From the NCBI RefSeq assembly GCF_012933505.1, contig NZ_JABBNB010000020.1:53709-117708 (forward strand): a stretch of 64,000 nucleotides of DNA, written 5' to 3'. Below the pieces are notes generated by a model, which worked only from the letters and a program-made list of their open reading frames with translations, searched no databases and was not told the DNA's origin. Below are positions 34,742 to 43,100 of the stretch, in pieces. The DNA comes from Gordonia asplenii (lineage in GTDB: Bacteria; Actinomycetota; Actinomycetes; Mycobacteriales; Mycobacteriaceae). Made by a program: the position numbers and the translations under genes. The first letter of the stretch is position 1. Each line of letters starts with the position of its first letter.

Positions 34742-35704
34742 ATGAATCGCACACGTCGACTCGCGACGGTGCTCGCGGCAGTCAGCACGGCACTCGCGCT
34801 CGCGATGGGACTGTCGTCGACGGCGAGTGCCGCCCCGACGTCGAGACTCCCCGAGGACTACAGCTTCTTCGCCGGCATCCCGTATGAGTTGTCGCACCCG
34901 GGCGGGTCGCTGCCGGGCTCCAACGACTTCTCCTGCAAACCGACGCCCGCACACCCGCGTCCGGTCGTCCTCGTGCATGGCACCGGCGGCGCGCGGACCA
35001 CCAACTGGGGCGCCTACGTGCCGATGCTGAAGAATCGCGGCTACTGTGTCTTCGCCCTGACCTACGGCGCGATTCCCGGTCTGCCCTGGCCCGCCACGGC
35101 GGTCGGCGGCATGGGCTCGATCGTCGACTCCGCCGGTCAACTCAAGCGGTTCGTCGATCGAATCCGCGCTGCTACCGGCGCGAAAACCGTTGACATCGTT
35201 GGGCATTCGCAGGGCACCTACATGCCGACCTACTACCTGAAGAAGCTCGGCGGCGCGCGCTACGTGACCAAGTACGTCTCGCTGGCGCCGCTCTGGCATG
35301 GCACCGGCGGCGATCTTCTCGCTCCGGTCGCGCGCTTCATGGGTCAGTTGACGAACACCGACGCATGGCTGCCGGTCTGCAATGCGTGCTCGCAGATGTC
35401 GCCCGGGTCGGCGATGAACGATGCGATCTGGGCGGGTGGCTCGCCGTACGTCAAAGGTATCGACTACACCAACATCTCCAGCCGCTACGACGAACTCGTG
35501 CTGCCCTACACCAGCGGTCAAGTCCCCGGACGTCCCGGCGAGTCGGTACACAACATCGTCGTACAGGATTCCTGCGCAACCGATTACAGCGATCACCTGG
35601 CCATCGCCGGGTCGCGGCGCGCGGCATATCTGGTGCTCAACGCGCTCGATCCGGCCCATCCGGTAGCGGTGCCCTGCGTCGTGGTGCCCCCGTTCACCGG
35701 GTAA
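34742..35704 (+). CDS. Secreted lipase/esterase of the alpha/beta hydrolase fold
   Basis: 320 residues; GGGGAG precedes the ATG. A signal peptide (MNRTRRLATVLAAVSTALA core) ends near STASA-AP at residue 31. LVHGTGG is the oxyanion motif and GHSQG the nucleophile elbow (Ser near residue 156); Asp in SSRYDELV and His in YSDHLAIAG complete the triad. Four cysteines may form disulfides outside the cell. The set-up is that of secreted actinobacterial lipases (LipA/class 2-like) that cleave triacylglycerols or other esters. It stands alone, 87 bases before ssd. Confidence 0.9.
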   Translation: MNRTRRLATVLAAVSTALALAMGLSSTASAAPTSRLPEDYSFFAGIPYELSHPGGSLPGSNDFSCKPTPAHPRPVVLVHGTGGARTTNWGAYVPMLKNRGYCVFALTYGAIPGLPWPATAVGGMGSIVDSAGQLKRFVDRIRAATGAKTVDIVGHSQGTYMPTYYLKKLGGARYVTKYVSLAPLWHGTGGDLLAPVARFMGQLTNTDAWLPVCNACSQMSPGSAMNDAIWAGGSPYVKGIDYTNISSRYDELVLPYTSGQVPGRPGESVHNIVVQDSCATDYSDHLAIAGSRRAAYLVLNALDPAHPVAVPCVVVPPFTG

Positions 35705-35791
35705 TCCACAGCAGCCGGGTTATCCACAGATCACCTGTGCGAAACCATTTCTGACAGAGTCGGTCTCCGCTGCGTCGGTGACACTGGGCCG

Positions 35792-36847
35792 ATGAATTCT
35801 CTGCTGGCTCTCGTCTCCGACGACCTGCGCGACTCGGTGGCGCAGTGCGCGGCCGCCGCCGGCTACCAGATGATCGACGCCGACGTGGCCTCCTGCGGTC
35901 GTGCCTGGCGCTCCAGCCGGGCGGTGATCGTCGATCCGGTGAATATCCTTGCCCTGGAAAGCCGTTCGATGCCGCGCCGCGACCTGGTCGTGCTCGTCGC
36001 CAGGTCCGCCGAACCCGCCGGGGTGTGGCGCGCCGGTGTGGCGCTCGGGGTGTCAGCCGCGTTCGAGCTGCCCGACGACGAGCCGGCACTGGTCCGGCAC
36101 CTGTCGCAGTCACAGCGGGCTTCGGCCGGTCCGGGAAGCGTCGTCGCGATCCTCGGCGCCCATGGCGGTGCAGGCGCCACCGTCTTGGCCGCGGCGACGG
36201 CCATAGTCGCAGGCGACGAACGCCACGCGCTGCTCGTCGATGCCGACGAACTCGGTGCCGGAATCGATCTCACCCTCGGCGTCGAAGACCAACCCGGGCT
36301 GCGCTGGCCCGATCTCACCGCCTCCACCGGACAGATCGGCGCCACGGCCCTGCATGATGCGTTACCGACTGCCGGGCAACGACTTTCGGTCCTCACCGGG
36401 CGCCGAGACGATCGCCGGCCGATCGGGGCGTCGACCCTGAGCGCCGTCGTCGACGCCGGGCGAACGGCCGGTGACGTTGTGGTGGTGGATGTTTCGCGTG
36501 CCGACACCGAAGTCACCCGCACCGCACTCGTCGGCGCGGACGTCGTAATCCTGGTCCTCACCGCGAGCGTCGCGTCAGTCGCGTCGGCCCGCGCGGTGCG
36601 CACCAGACTGCTCGACGCCGCGCCCGTCGTCGAACTCGCCGTCCGCGGACCCGCGTTGAGCGGCCTGCGCGCCGCTGACGTCGCCGACGCGGTGGGCCTG
36701 CGGTTGCTGACCGCGTATCGCCCAGATCCTCGATTGGCGAGCCGCCTGGAAACGACGCCGCTGAGCCGGCTGATGCGAAAACCGTTGCGCCGTGCGGCGG
36801 TCGACGTCGTCGGACGTGTCTTGCGGGCTCGGCCGGTGGCGTCGTGA
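35792..36847 (+). CDS. ssd: Septum-site-determining protein (Ssd/CpaE-like)
   Basis: 351 residues. A divergent N-terminal receiver-like region is followed by a MinD/ParA-type domain with the deviant P-loop GAHGGAGATVLAAAT near residue 127. The usual second Lys of the P-loop is missing, as in other Ssd/CpaE proteins. These proteins localise Tad pilus machinery or influence septum formation (Rv3660c). It is followed by CpaF, TadB and TadC with overlaps of 4-7 bases, which supports a secretion role. In M. tuberculosis it neighbours Rv3661 and the 6C RNA, from which it is now 26 kb away. Confidence 0.87.
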   Translation: MNSLLALVSDDLRDSVAQCAAAAGYQMIDADVASCGRAWRSSRAVIVDPVNILALESRSMPRRDLVVLVARSAEPAGVWRAGVALGVSAAFELPDDEPALVRHLSQSQRASAGPGSVVAILGAHGGAGATVLAAATAIVAGDERHALLVDADELGAGIDLTLGVEDQPGLRWPDLTASTGQIGATALHDALPTAGQRLSVLTGRRDDRRPIGASTLSAVVDAGRTAGDVVVVDVSRADTEVTRTALVGADVVILVLTASVASVASARAVRTRLLDAAPVVELAVRGPALSGLRAADVADAVGLRLLTAYRPDPRLASRLETTPLSRLMRKPLRRAAVDVVGRVLRARPVAS

Positions 36848-38031
36848 ACGCCCAGGTGCCCGAGGATCGCGACGCGCTGCTGGACCGAGTACGGACCCGG
36901 CTGGCGGCGTGTTCGTCGGAGCCGACGCCGGCGTTGATCGCCGATGCCATCCGCGCGGAGGCGCGGGGCATGCTCGGTGATACGGATCTTCTTGCGGCTC
37001 TGCGGTTTCTGCAGACCGAGCTGGTCGGGGCGGGCAGACTCGAGGACCTGCTCGCCGAGCCCGACGTCGCGGACATCCTCGTCGTCGGGCCCGATCAGGT
37101 CTGGGTCGACCGCGGTTCCGGACTCGTTCGGGTGCCGATCGTCTTCGACGACGAGGCGTCGCTGCGACGACTCGCCGCCCGTCTGGCGTTGGGCGCGGGT
37201 AAGCGGCTCGATGACGCCCAGCCGTGGGTCGATGGGCAGCTGTCCAACGTCGGGCGGCGGGGTTATGCGGTGCGCCTTCATGCGGTGATCCCGCCGATCA
37301 GCCCGGACGGAACATGCCTCTCGTTGCGGGTATTACGATCGGCCACACAGGATCTCGGTGCGTTGATCGCCTGCGGGGCGGTGCCGCACGACGCCGCCGA
37401 GCTGCTGCGCCGGGTCCTGCGCGCCCGTCTCACGTTCCTGATCTCCGGCGGGACCGGCGCAGGCAAGACAACCCTGCTCAGTGGTCTCATCGGCGCCATC
37501 GACCCGTCCGAGCGGATCCTCTGCGTCGAGGACGCTCCGGAGCTGGCGCCCGACCATCCACATCTGGTTCGGCTGGTCGCTCGGACCGCGAATGTCGAAG
37601 GGATAGGCGAGATTCCGATGCGAACGCTGGTGCGACAGGCCCTGCGCATGCGACCCGACCGCATCGTGGTCGGGGAGGTCCGCGGTGCCGAAGTGATCGA
37701 CCTGCTCAGTGCGCTGAACACCGGCCACGACGGTGGCGCCGGGACGGTGCATGCGAACTCGCCGGCGGAGGTGCCGGCGCGCATGGAAGCTCTTGCGGCA
37801 CTTGGCGGAATGGACCGGATGGCGTTGCACAGCCAGTTGGCGGCGGCGATCTCGTTGGTGTGCGGCGTCGTTCGACGCCGCGACGGTTCGCGTGGGCTCG
37901 CTGAGATCGGCGTAGTACGCCGTGGTGCCGACGGATTGGTTGTGGTGGAGCCGATCTGGCTGCGCGAGCGTGGATTCACGCCGCAGCGCGCACTGCTCGA
38001 CGACGTTCTCGACAGGCGAACGGCATGCTGA
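36844..38031 (+). CDS. CpaF/TadA-type secretion ATPase
   Basis: 395 residues from a GTG overlapping the Ssd stop (GTGA). P-loop SGGTGAGKTT at residues 201-210, Asp box near ILCVEDAPEL, Walker B at RIVVGEVRG and a His box (TVHANSP). It is a hexameric cytoplasmic motor of type II/IV secretion that powers Tad (Flp) pilus assembly. Equivalent to Rv3659c. Confidence 0.92.
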   Translation: MNAQVPEDRDALLDRVRTRLAACSSEPTPALIADAIRAEARGMLGDTDLLAALRFLQTELVGAGRLEDLLAEPDVADILVVGPDQVWVDRGSGLVRVPIVFDDEASLRRLAARLALGAGKRLDDAQPWVDGQLSNVGRRGYAVRLHAVIPPISPDGTCLSLRVLRSATQDLGALIACGAVPHDAAELLRRVLRARLTFLISGGTGAGKTTLLSGLIGAIDPSERILCVEDAPELAPDHPHLVRLVARTANVEGIGEIPMRTLVRQALRMRPDRIVVGEVRGAEVIDLLSALNTGHDGGAGTVHANSPAEVPARMEALAALGGMDRMALHSQLAAAISLVCGVVRRRDGSRGLAEIGVVRRGADGLVVVEPIWLRERGFTPQRALLDDVLDRRTAC

Positions 38032-38825
38032 CGCCCATCTGGTGCGCGACCGGGGCATTGGTGCTGCTCTGGTGGCCGCCACCGCGGGAGCGCCACCGCG
38101 TCGTCGACCTCTCCGGTGAAGAACTGGCACGACGCCGCCCGCGGTGGACGCCGGTGGCCGCGGTCGTCGTTCTCGGCGGTGGGCTTCTTCTCGATCCGTC
38201 GGTCGCCGTCTCGGCCGCTATCGTGGCGGTGTTGGGAATCTGGTTGCAGCGCAGGTCTTCTCGGCGAGAGCGGCTGCATCGCGAGACTACCGACCTGTTG
38301 TCGGCGTTGTCGGCGATCACGGCGGAACTCTCAATCGGGACGCCACCGCCAGCCGCCTTCGCCCTGGCCGGAGCCGAACTCGCCGAACGTGATTCGACGG
38401 TGTCGGAGACGATGCGCACCATGGCGTCGCGAGCTGCGCTGGGAGGTGCGCCGCGTGCCGAATCGAGTGCAGTCGGCGGCCCGATCGACCCGCAGTGGCG
38501 TCGAATCACGCTGGCGTGGGAGATCGCGCACGAGTCCGGCGTACCCATCAAGGACCTCTTGGAATCCGTCCGGTCTGACTTGGCCGCACGACGAGGGTTC
38601 GCCGCGCGGACCGACGCCGGGCTCGCCGGACCGCGTGCCACCGCAGCGGTGTTGGCACTGCTGCCGATCCTGGGGATCGGTCTGGGCCAGGCCCTCGGCG
38701 CTCATCCCATTGCCATTCTCGCCGGCGGCGGGATGGGCGGTGTCTTGCTCGTGGTGGGTACCGCACTGGGTGCCGGGGGACTGTGGTGGTCCTTGCGTAT
38801 CGCCGACCATGTTGTGGCGCAATGA
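38025..38825 (+). CDS. TadB-type membrane protein
   Basis: 266 residues, overlapping the ATPase gene by seven bases. Hydrophobic helices near the N-terminus (two) and C-terminus (two) flank a cytoplasmic helical T2SF region (TTDLLSALSAITAELSIGTPP to LLESVRSDLAARRG). TadB is the inner-membrane platform protein of Tad pili. Equivalent to Rv3658c. Confidence 0.85.
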   Translation: MLTPIWCATGALVLLWWPPPRERHRVVDLSGEELARRRPRWTPVAAVVVLGGGLLLDPSVAVSAAIVAVLGIWLQRRSSRRERLHRETTDLLSALSAITAELSIGTPPPAAFALAGAELAERDSTVSETMRTMASRAALGGAPRAESSAVGGPIDPQWRRITLAWEIAHESGVPIKDLLESVRSDLAARRGFAARTDAGLAGPRATAAVLALLPILGIGLGQALGAHPIAILAGGGMGGVLLVVGTALGAGGLWWSLRIADHVVAQ

Positions 38826-39406
38826 TGTCTACGTTGGTGATGGCAGTCGCGATTGCCGCGGCGATGTGGATGTGGCCCGCGTCCCGATGGTCCCTCTACC
38901 GAGTCACTCGATACGAGCCACCCGCGCGCGAGGCGCGGTGGCTCGGAGTACCGCGCGACTCCGCCGATCCGTTCGACGTCGCGGCTGCCTACGACCTGTT
39001 CGCGATCTGCCTGCGCGCGGGCTTGCCGGTGAGTGCTGCGGGATCTGCGGTAGTTCGTTGTCTGCCAGGCCAATTGGCGCAGCCATTGCAGCGGTCGGTC
39101 GATCTCCTCACGCTCGGCGCCGACCCCGAACAGGCATGGCGAGAGCTGGAGACGACGCCGGCGCTCGCCGACCTGGCGGTGCTGGCTCGACGGTCGGCGC
39201 GGGCGGGGTCGTCGATGTCGGACGGTCTGCTGGAGTTGGCGGCTCGTGCCCGAGAGCAGGCCGGCGACGCCGCCTTGGCCGCCGCCGAGCGTGCGGGCGT
39301 GAAAATCAGCGGACCCCTCGGCCTGTGCTTTCTGCCTGCCTTCGTGTGCTTGGGAATCGCACCGGTGGTGATAGGCCTGGCAGGCACGGTGCTGGGCGGA
39401 ATGTAA
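38822..39406 (+). CDS. TadC-type membrane protein, last gene of the tad locus
   Basis: 194 residues, ATG overlapping the TadB stop (ATGA). One N-terminal and one or two C-terminal membrane helices surround a T2SF domain (AYDLFAICLRAGLPVSAAG and ALADLAVLARRSARAGSSM). It is the second platform protein of the Tad system, equivalent to Rv3657c. In M. tuberculosis the pilin-like Rv3656c and TadE-like genes follow. Here a family B repeat starts eight bases after the stop and no such gene is found. Confidence 0.85.
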   Translation: MMSTLVMAVAIAAAMWMWPASRWSLYRVTRYEPPAREARWLGVPRDSADPFDVAAAYDLFAICLRAGLPVSAAGSAVVRCLPGQLAQPLQRSVDLLTLGADPEQAWRELETTPALADLAVLARRSARAGSSMSDGLLELAARAREQAGDAALAAAERAGVKISGPLGLCFLPAFVCLGIAPVVIGLAGTVLGGM

Positions 39407-39413
39407 CCACAGC

Positions 39414-39535
39414 TCCCCTCGTTACACCGAAGCTCGCGAGCTCGCTTCGGCACTCGGGAAGCGATAGGGCGCGCGGGCGGACCCCGGTCCCCGAGTGCCG
39501 ACGACGAGCTTGCGAGGCGTCGGTGTAACGAGGGG
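39414..39535. repeat. Inverted pair of family B repeats after the tad genes
   Basis: Two family B elements face each other: 39414-39457 (CCCCTCGTTACACCGAAGC ... GGCACTCGGG) and 39489-39535 (CCCGAGTGCCG ... CGGTGTAACGAGGGG), about 30 bases apart. The pair can fold into a long hairpin. It lies immediately after the TadC stop. Confidence 0.8.
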
Positions 39536-39777
39536 CCGGCGAGCCGGGCTCGTCGACGCAACCACCACTGTGGTCCTTGAAAGCCTCACGCATCCAACGT
39601 CTTTCACCCTACGTACGGAGACCTTGAGTTCCGAAAGGCCTGGAGGGAAGCAGGCAATAGCCGAACTCCCACGGCGGCAATCCCTTCCCACGGCGGTAGC
39701 TACCGCCGTATTTGCGGGTTGCCGCCGTAAGTGTTCGACGAGCGCGGCGCGAAGGAACCGCAGCAGCGCCAGATGAC
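39536..39777. other. Gene-free stretch with an 18-base palindrome
   Basis: No gene is supported. CGGCGGTAGCTACCGCCG at 39691-39708 is a perfect palindrome, flanked by further CGGCGG/CCGCCG words (39672, 39721). It may form the terminator of the leftward-reading sigma-factor gene or of the tad genes. Confidence 0.5.
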
Positions 39778-40647
39778 CTACCGATTCAACCGCACCTCGT
39801 GCGCGAACCGCTCCAGCTTCTCCGGGTTCCGGATGGCGTAAATCCTTGTGATCACACCGTTTTCGACGATGACCTCGACGGCGGTGTCGAGCCGCCCGTC
39901 GACCACCACGCGCCCGCCGATGCCGCCGTTGATGATGCCGGTCTCGACGACGGCGTTCGGCTGGAACCGCGACAGGCCACTGAGCAGTCGTGCCACCGCG
40001 AGTGCTCCGGTGACGGGCTTGCGCGCGGCGGTCACGATGCCGCCGCCGTCGGCGATCAGCACGACGTCGGGTGCCAGCGCCGCCAGCAACGCGTCGATGT
40101 CGCCGCCGGCCACCGCCGCGAGGAAGCGCTCGGTCACGGCTTGCTGCTCGGCCCGGTCCACCTGAACGCGCGGTCGCCGGGCGGCGACGTGATTGCGCGC
40201 GCGATGCCCGATCTGCCGCACCGTCGCCGCGGATTTGCCTAGCGCAGAAGCGATTTCAGCATATGACAGGTCGAAGACCTCCCGCAGCACGAAGACCGCG
40301 CGCTCGGTGGGCGTGAGAGTTTCGAGCACCGTGAGCATCGCGATCGAGACGCTTTCGGCGAGTTCGACGTCGTCGGCGACGTCCGGGGAGGTCAGCAGCG
40401 GCTCGGGCAGCCACTCACCGACGTAGTCTTCCCGACGCCGGGACAGACTGCGCAGCCGGTTCAGCGCCTGGCGGGTCACGATGGTGACCAGATAGGCGCG
40501 CGGATCGGCGACGGTGTCCCGGTCGACGTCGGACCACCGCAGCCAGGTCTCCTGCACCACGTCCTCGGCGTCGGCGGCCGAGCCGAGCATCTCGTAGGCG
40601 ACGGTGAACAGCAGGCTGCGGTGATCGACGAACGGATCCTCTGTCAT
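39778..40647 (-). CDS. ECF41-family RNA polymerase sigma factor
   Basis: 289 residues. Regions sigma2 (VVQETWLRW) and sigma4 (ERAVFVLREVFDLSYAEIA) are followed by a SnoaL-like C-terminal domain. The ECF41 hallmarks are present: WLPEP in the linker at residues 79-83, the DGGG motif at 200-203 and NPEKL near 274. In this group the fused C-terminal domain, not a separate anti-sigma factor, tunes activity. The gene for the typical COE-type partner lies directly upstream on the same strand, with a fitting promoter. Related to SigJ-type factors. Confidence 0.92.
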   Translation of the reverse strand: MTEDPFVDHRSLLFTVAYEMLGSAADAEDVVQETWLRWSDVDRDTVADPRAYLVTIVTRQALNRLRSLSRRREDYVGEWLPEPLLTSPDVADDVELAESVSIAMLTVLETLTPTERAVFVLREVFDLSYAEIASALGKSAATVRQIGHRARNHVAARRPRVQVDRAEQQAVTERFLAAVAGGDIDALLAALAPDVVLIADGGGIVTAARKPVTGALAVARLLSGLSRFQPNAVVETGIINGGIGGRVVVDGRLDTAVEVIVENGVITRIYAIRNPEKLERFAHEVRLNR

Positions 40648-40667
40648 GAGTCGAGGCTACTGACGAC

Positions 40668-41252
40668 TCAGGCGACGACGTCGCGCGTCGGCTTCGCGAG
40701 CGCCAATTCGCAAGCGGCAGAGAACCCTTGGGATTCGATGCCGAGTGCGTTGTTGCCGCGGGTCGTCGCATTGGCGAAACCGATCACCGCGGTCAGCTCG
40801 ACGACGGCGGCGGCGCCGAGCGCGGCGGTCAGGCCGTCGACCATCTCGTCGGTCACCGTAGGCGGGGTGACGGTCATCGCCTCGGCGTACCCCAGCACGT
40901 CGCGTTCGAGCGGACTGAACACGTCCGACTCGCGCCACCGCGGCACCTGGCTGGCCTTGCGCTCGTCGAGTCCCTCGGTGTGGCTGAGGAAATAGTTGAG
41001 ATCCAGGCACCACGAGCAACCGACCAGGGAGGCGACGGCCATGTGTGCGAAGGTCTTCAGCTGCTCGTCGCAGTCGTTCCACTTGCGGACCTTGCCGCCG
41101 AATGAGTTGACCCCCTTCACAACCGCGGGGCTGTGCCACATCACCTCGGCGGGTTCGGGGACGGCGCCGAGCATCTTGGCGCCGAATCGCTTGACGAGGA
41201 CTCCATAGAATCCGGTGAGTTCTTTCTTGGGCAGGCGGGCTGTGGTGGTCAT
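40668..41252 (-). CDS. Carboxymuconolactone-decarboxylase/AhpD-like protein, ECF41 target
   Basis: 194 residues from the ATG at 41252 (GAGGAGG upstream). The AhpD-like redox motif CSWC (GCSWCLDLN) and the helical pattern of the CMD family are visible. Such proteins are the commonest genomic partners of ECF41 sigma factors (the COE group) and are thought to be reduced or oxidised in stress responses; the true reaction is unknown. It is 20 bases upstream of the sigma-factor gene, so both may be transcribed from the ECF41-type promoter. Confidence 0.88.
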   Translation of the reverse strand: MTTTARLPKKELTGFYGVLVKRFGAKMLGAVPEPAEVMWHSPAVVKGVNSFGGKVRKWNDCDEQLKTFAHMAVASLVGCSWCLDLNYFLSHTEGLDERKASQVPRWRESDVFSPLERDVLGYAEAMTVTPPTVTDEMVDGLTAALGAAAVVELTAVIGFANATTRGNNALGIESQGFSAACELALAKPTRDVVA

Positions 41253-41290
41253 GTCGTTCCTCCTCGGTGTTTTCAACGGGTCATGCATGA

Positions 41291-41317
41291 GACACCGCGG
41301 GAGGCGAAAGTGTGACA
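41291..41317 (-). promoter_or_regulatory. ECF41-type promoter upstream of the CMD gene
   Basis: Read leftward: TGTCACA (41311-41317), exactly 16 bases, then TGTC (41291-41294). The published ECF41 consensus is TGTCACA-N16-CGTC, so all -35 bases and three of four -10 bases agree. It lies about 40 bases before the CMD start. Confidence 0.75.
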
Positions 41318-41323
41318 CCACGT

Positions 41324-42931
41324 TCAGTACGTGGAAATCCGCAACGACCTCATCTTCGCGTACAGCGTGGTACGCGAGATACCGAGCGACTCGGCGGTCC
41401 GCACCTTGTTGCCATCGTTCTCCCGCAGGGCAGCGATGATCGCCGAGCGTTCGGCCCGTTCGATCGGTGCCATCTGCCGCGCGGGCCCCGACGACCGGTA
41501 TGCCTCGGGAAGGTCGTCGACGGTGATCGCTCCGTCCGAGCGACGGCCGACGACGTACTCCACCACGGTCCGCAGTTCGCGCAGATTTCCCGGCCAGGGC
41601 TGCGCGGCCAGCGTCTGCAGCGCCCCGGGCGTCAGGTGCAGGGTCGCCGGGCCCCCGACGGCGCGGATCATCGTGCTGACCACCCGCGGCAATTCCGACA
41701 CACGGTTGGCGAGCGGCAGTAGCTCGACGCGCTCGGTGCACAGGCCGGCGAGTGCCGCGGCCCGGCCGGTCAGATTCTCCACCGGCCCCGACACCAGGAT
41801 GAGCTGGGCGATGCGACTGCCGTCGCCGAGCCGGTTCATCACCACGGCCAGCACGTCGTCGTCGAGCAGGTCGACACCGTCGACGCACACCAGTCCCTGC
41901 CCGGTCCCCACCGCCGCGTCGAAGTCGCGCACCCACGCGGCCGGCCCGTCCAGCAGTGCCGATGCCGCCGACAGCACGGCGAGCGGGCGAGTCCGGGCGA
42001 TCTGTCGTACCTGCGTGCTGCGCCCCGACCCCGGCGGACCGCTGATCAGGATGGGTTCCTGGGACCGCGGCAGCGCGGGCCGCCCCCCGACGCTGCGCTT
42101 ATGGAGCCCCTCGATTTCCAGCAGCGCTCCCGTGCGCGTGCCGCCGACCCGGGCGGCCCGCACCGTCGCCTCGACGCCGGATTCGAGGGTGATGGTGATC
42201 GAACTGTCGTCGCGTACGTCGCCGGCGATGATTTTGAGCAGGGCGAAGTCGGCGGTGCCCAGCATGGCCATCGCCGCCTGGTTGGACATCAGCAGGTCGT
42301 GGCCGATCGCGACGACCGCGCGGCGTCGGCCCGACTGACGTTGAAATGCGGCGAGAAGTTCCCGGTCGGAGGCCCGCCCGCCGTCGAGAAGGCGCTGTTC
42401 GATGTCGGCGACCGCGCCGGCGACGAGCGCGGGCAACAACGGATTGGTGGTGTCGGCCAGGACGCTCAAGTCGAGCACGCCCTCGATGCGGCGCGTCGTC
42501 GGGTGAAAGATCGGATGCCCGTAACAACTGAACTGGCGCAACGGCACTGCGAAATGTTCGACGCTGTTGACGCTCATGCTGCGCCTGGTCTCCAGGACGG
42601 TGCCGGGTGCATTCGTCCCGACCAGTTCCTCGACCAGCGACGTGCCCACTTCCAGGCCCAGCGCGTCGAACGCGCGCAATGAGTCGCGGTCGTCGCACCA
42701 TCGATGTGCCACGCGGCCCTGCCGATCGACGAGCAGCGAGGAATAGTCCGATCCTTCCAGCCGTGTGGTGAGCTCGTTGAGAACGGGCAACGCGGCTGCC
42801 AGCAGCGGTCCCGCCTGATCCACTTCCCCCTGAACCACTTGATCGAATACCGCTTCCGGGTCGAGGCCGGCGGACGTCGCGCGATGCCACGACTGAGCTA
42901 TGGGCTCTCGGAAGGCTCCGATGGCGGACAC
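41324..42931 (-). CDS. MimR/AcoR-like transcriptional activator (GAF, degenerate AAA, Fis-type HTH)
   Basis: 535 residues from a GTG at 42931 with GGGAG six bases upstream. An N-terminal sensory part (IAQSWHRATSAGLDPE, then a GAF-like domain) is followed by an AAA+ remnant in which the P-loop reads GPPGSGRST (Lys replaced by Arg) and no GAFTGA loop is seen. A C-terminal Fis-type helix-turn-helix follows (ENDGNKVRTAESLGISRTTLYAK). Actinobacteria lack sigma-54, and this architecture is that of MimR/AcoR-type activators, which switch on alcohol or propane oxidation genes. It is divergent from the alcohol dehydrogenase, with palindromic operators between. Confidence 0.85.
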   Translation of the reverse strand: MSAIGAFREPIAQSWHRATSAGLDPEAVFDQVVQGEVDQAGPLLAAALPVLNELTTRLEGSDYSSLLVDRQGRVAHRWCDDRDSLRAFDALGLEVGTSLVEELVGTNAPGTVLETRRSMSVNSVEHFAVPLRQFSCYGHPIFHPTTRRIEGVLDLSVLADTTNPLLPALVAGAVADIEQRLLDGGRASDRELLAAFQRQSGRRRAVVAIGHDLLMSNQAAMAMLGTADFALLKIIAGDVRDDSSITITLESGVEATVRAARVGGTRTGALLEIEGLHKRSVGGRPALPRSQEPILISGPPGSGRSTQVRQIARTRPLAVLSAASALLDGPAAWVRDFDAAVGTGQGLVCVDGVDLLDDDVLAVVMNRLGDGSRIAQLILVSGPVENLTGRAAALAGLCTERVELLPLANRVSELPRVVSTMIRAVGGPATLHLTPGALQTLAAQPWPGNLRELRTVVEYVVGRRSDGAITVDDLPEAYRSSGPARQMAPIERAERSAIIAALRENDGNKVRTAESLGISRTTLYAKMRSLRISTY

Positions 42932-43007
42932 GGTGGACTCCCGATCTGGACGTTGAGAGGCGGTATTGAGACTGAGTCTTATCACCGTTGTACCGACGGC
43001 GACAACA

Positions 43008-43026
43008 GTGTTCAGATTCTGAACAC
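43008..43026. promoter_or_regulatory. Operator candidate for the MimR-like activator at adh
   Basis: GTGTTCAG-ATT-CTGAACAC, a perfect 8-base inverted repeat, lies 75 bases before the alcohol dehydrogenase start. A 13-of-16 match to its right part occurs upstream of the aldehyde dehydrogenase (46147-46162). Two smaller palindromes (AGACT-G-AGTCT at 42969 and GTTGT...ACAAC at 42988-43007) are nearby. Confidence 0.6.
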
Positions 43027-43100
43027 CCGTATGTCGCCAGAAGCGGCAGAGTGGTCTATGTCACTGAGTCAACTGACATCCCACCAGGAGGAGTCATCCT

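Noticed and set aside
9816..35791. Prophage or integrative element
   Set aside because: No integrase, phage structural gene, tRNA target or direct-repeat attachment site was found.
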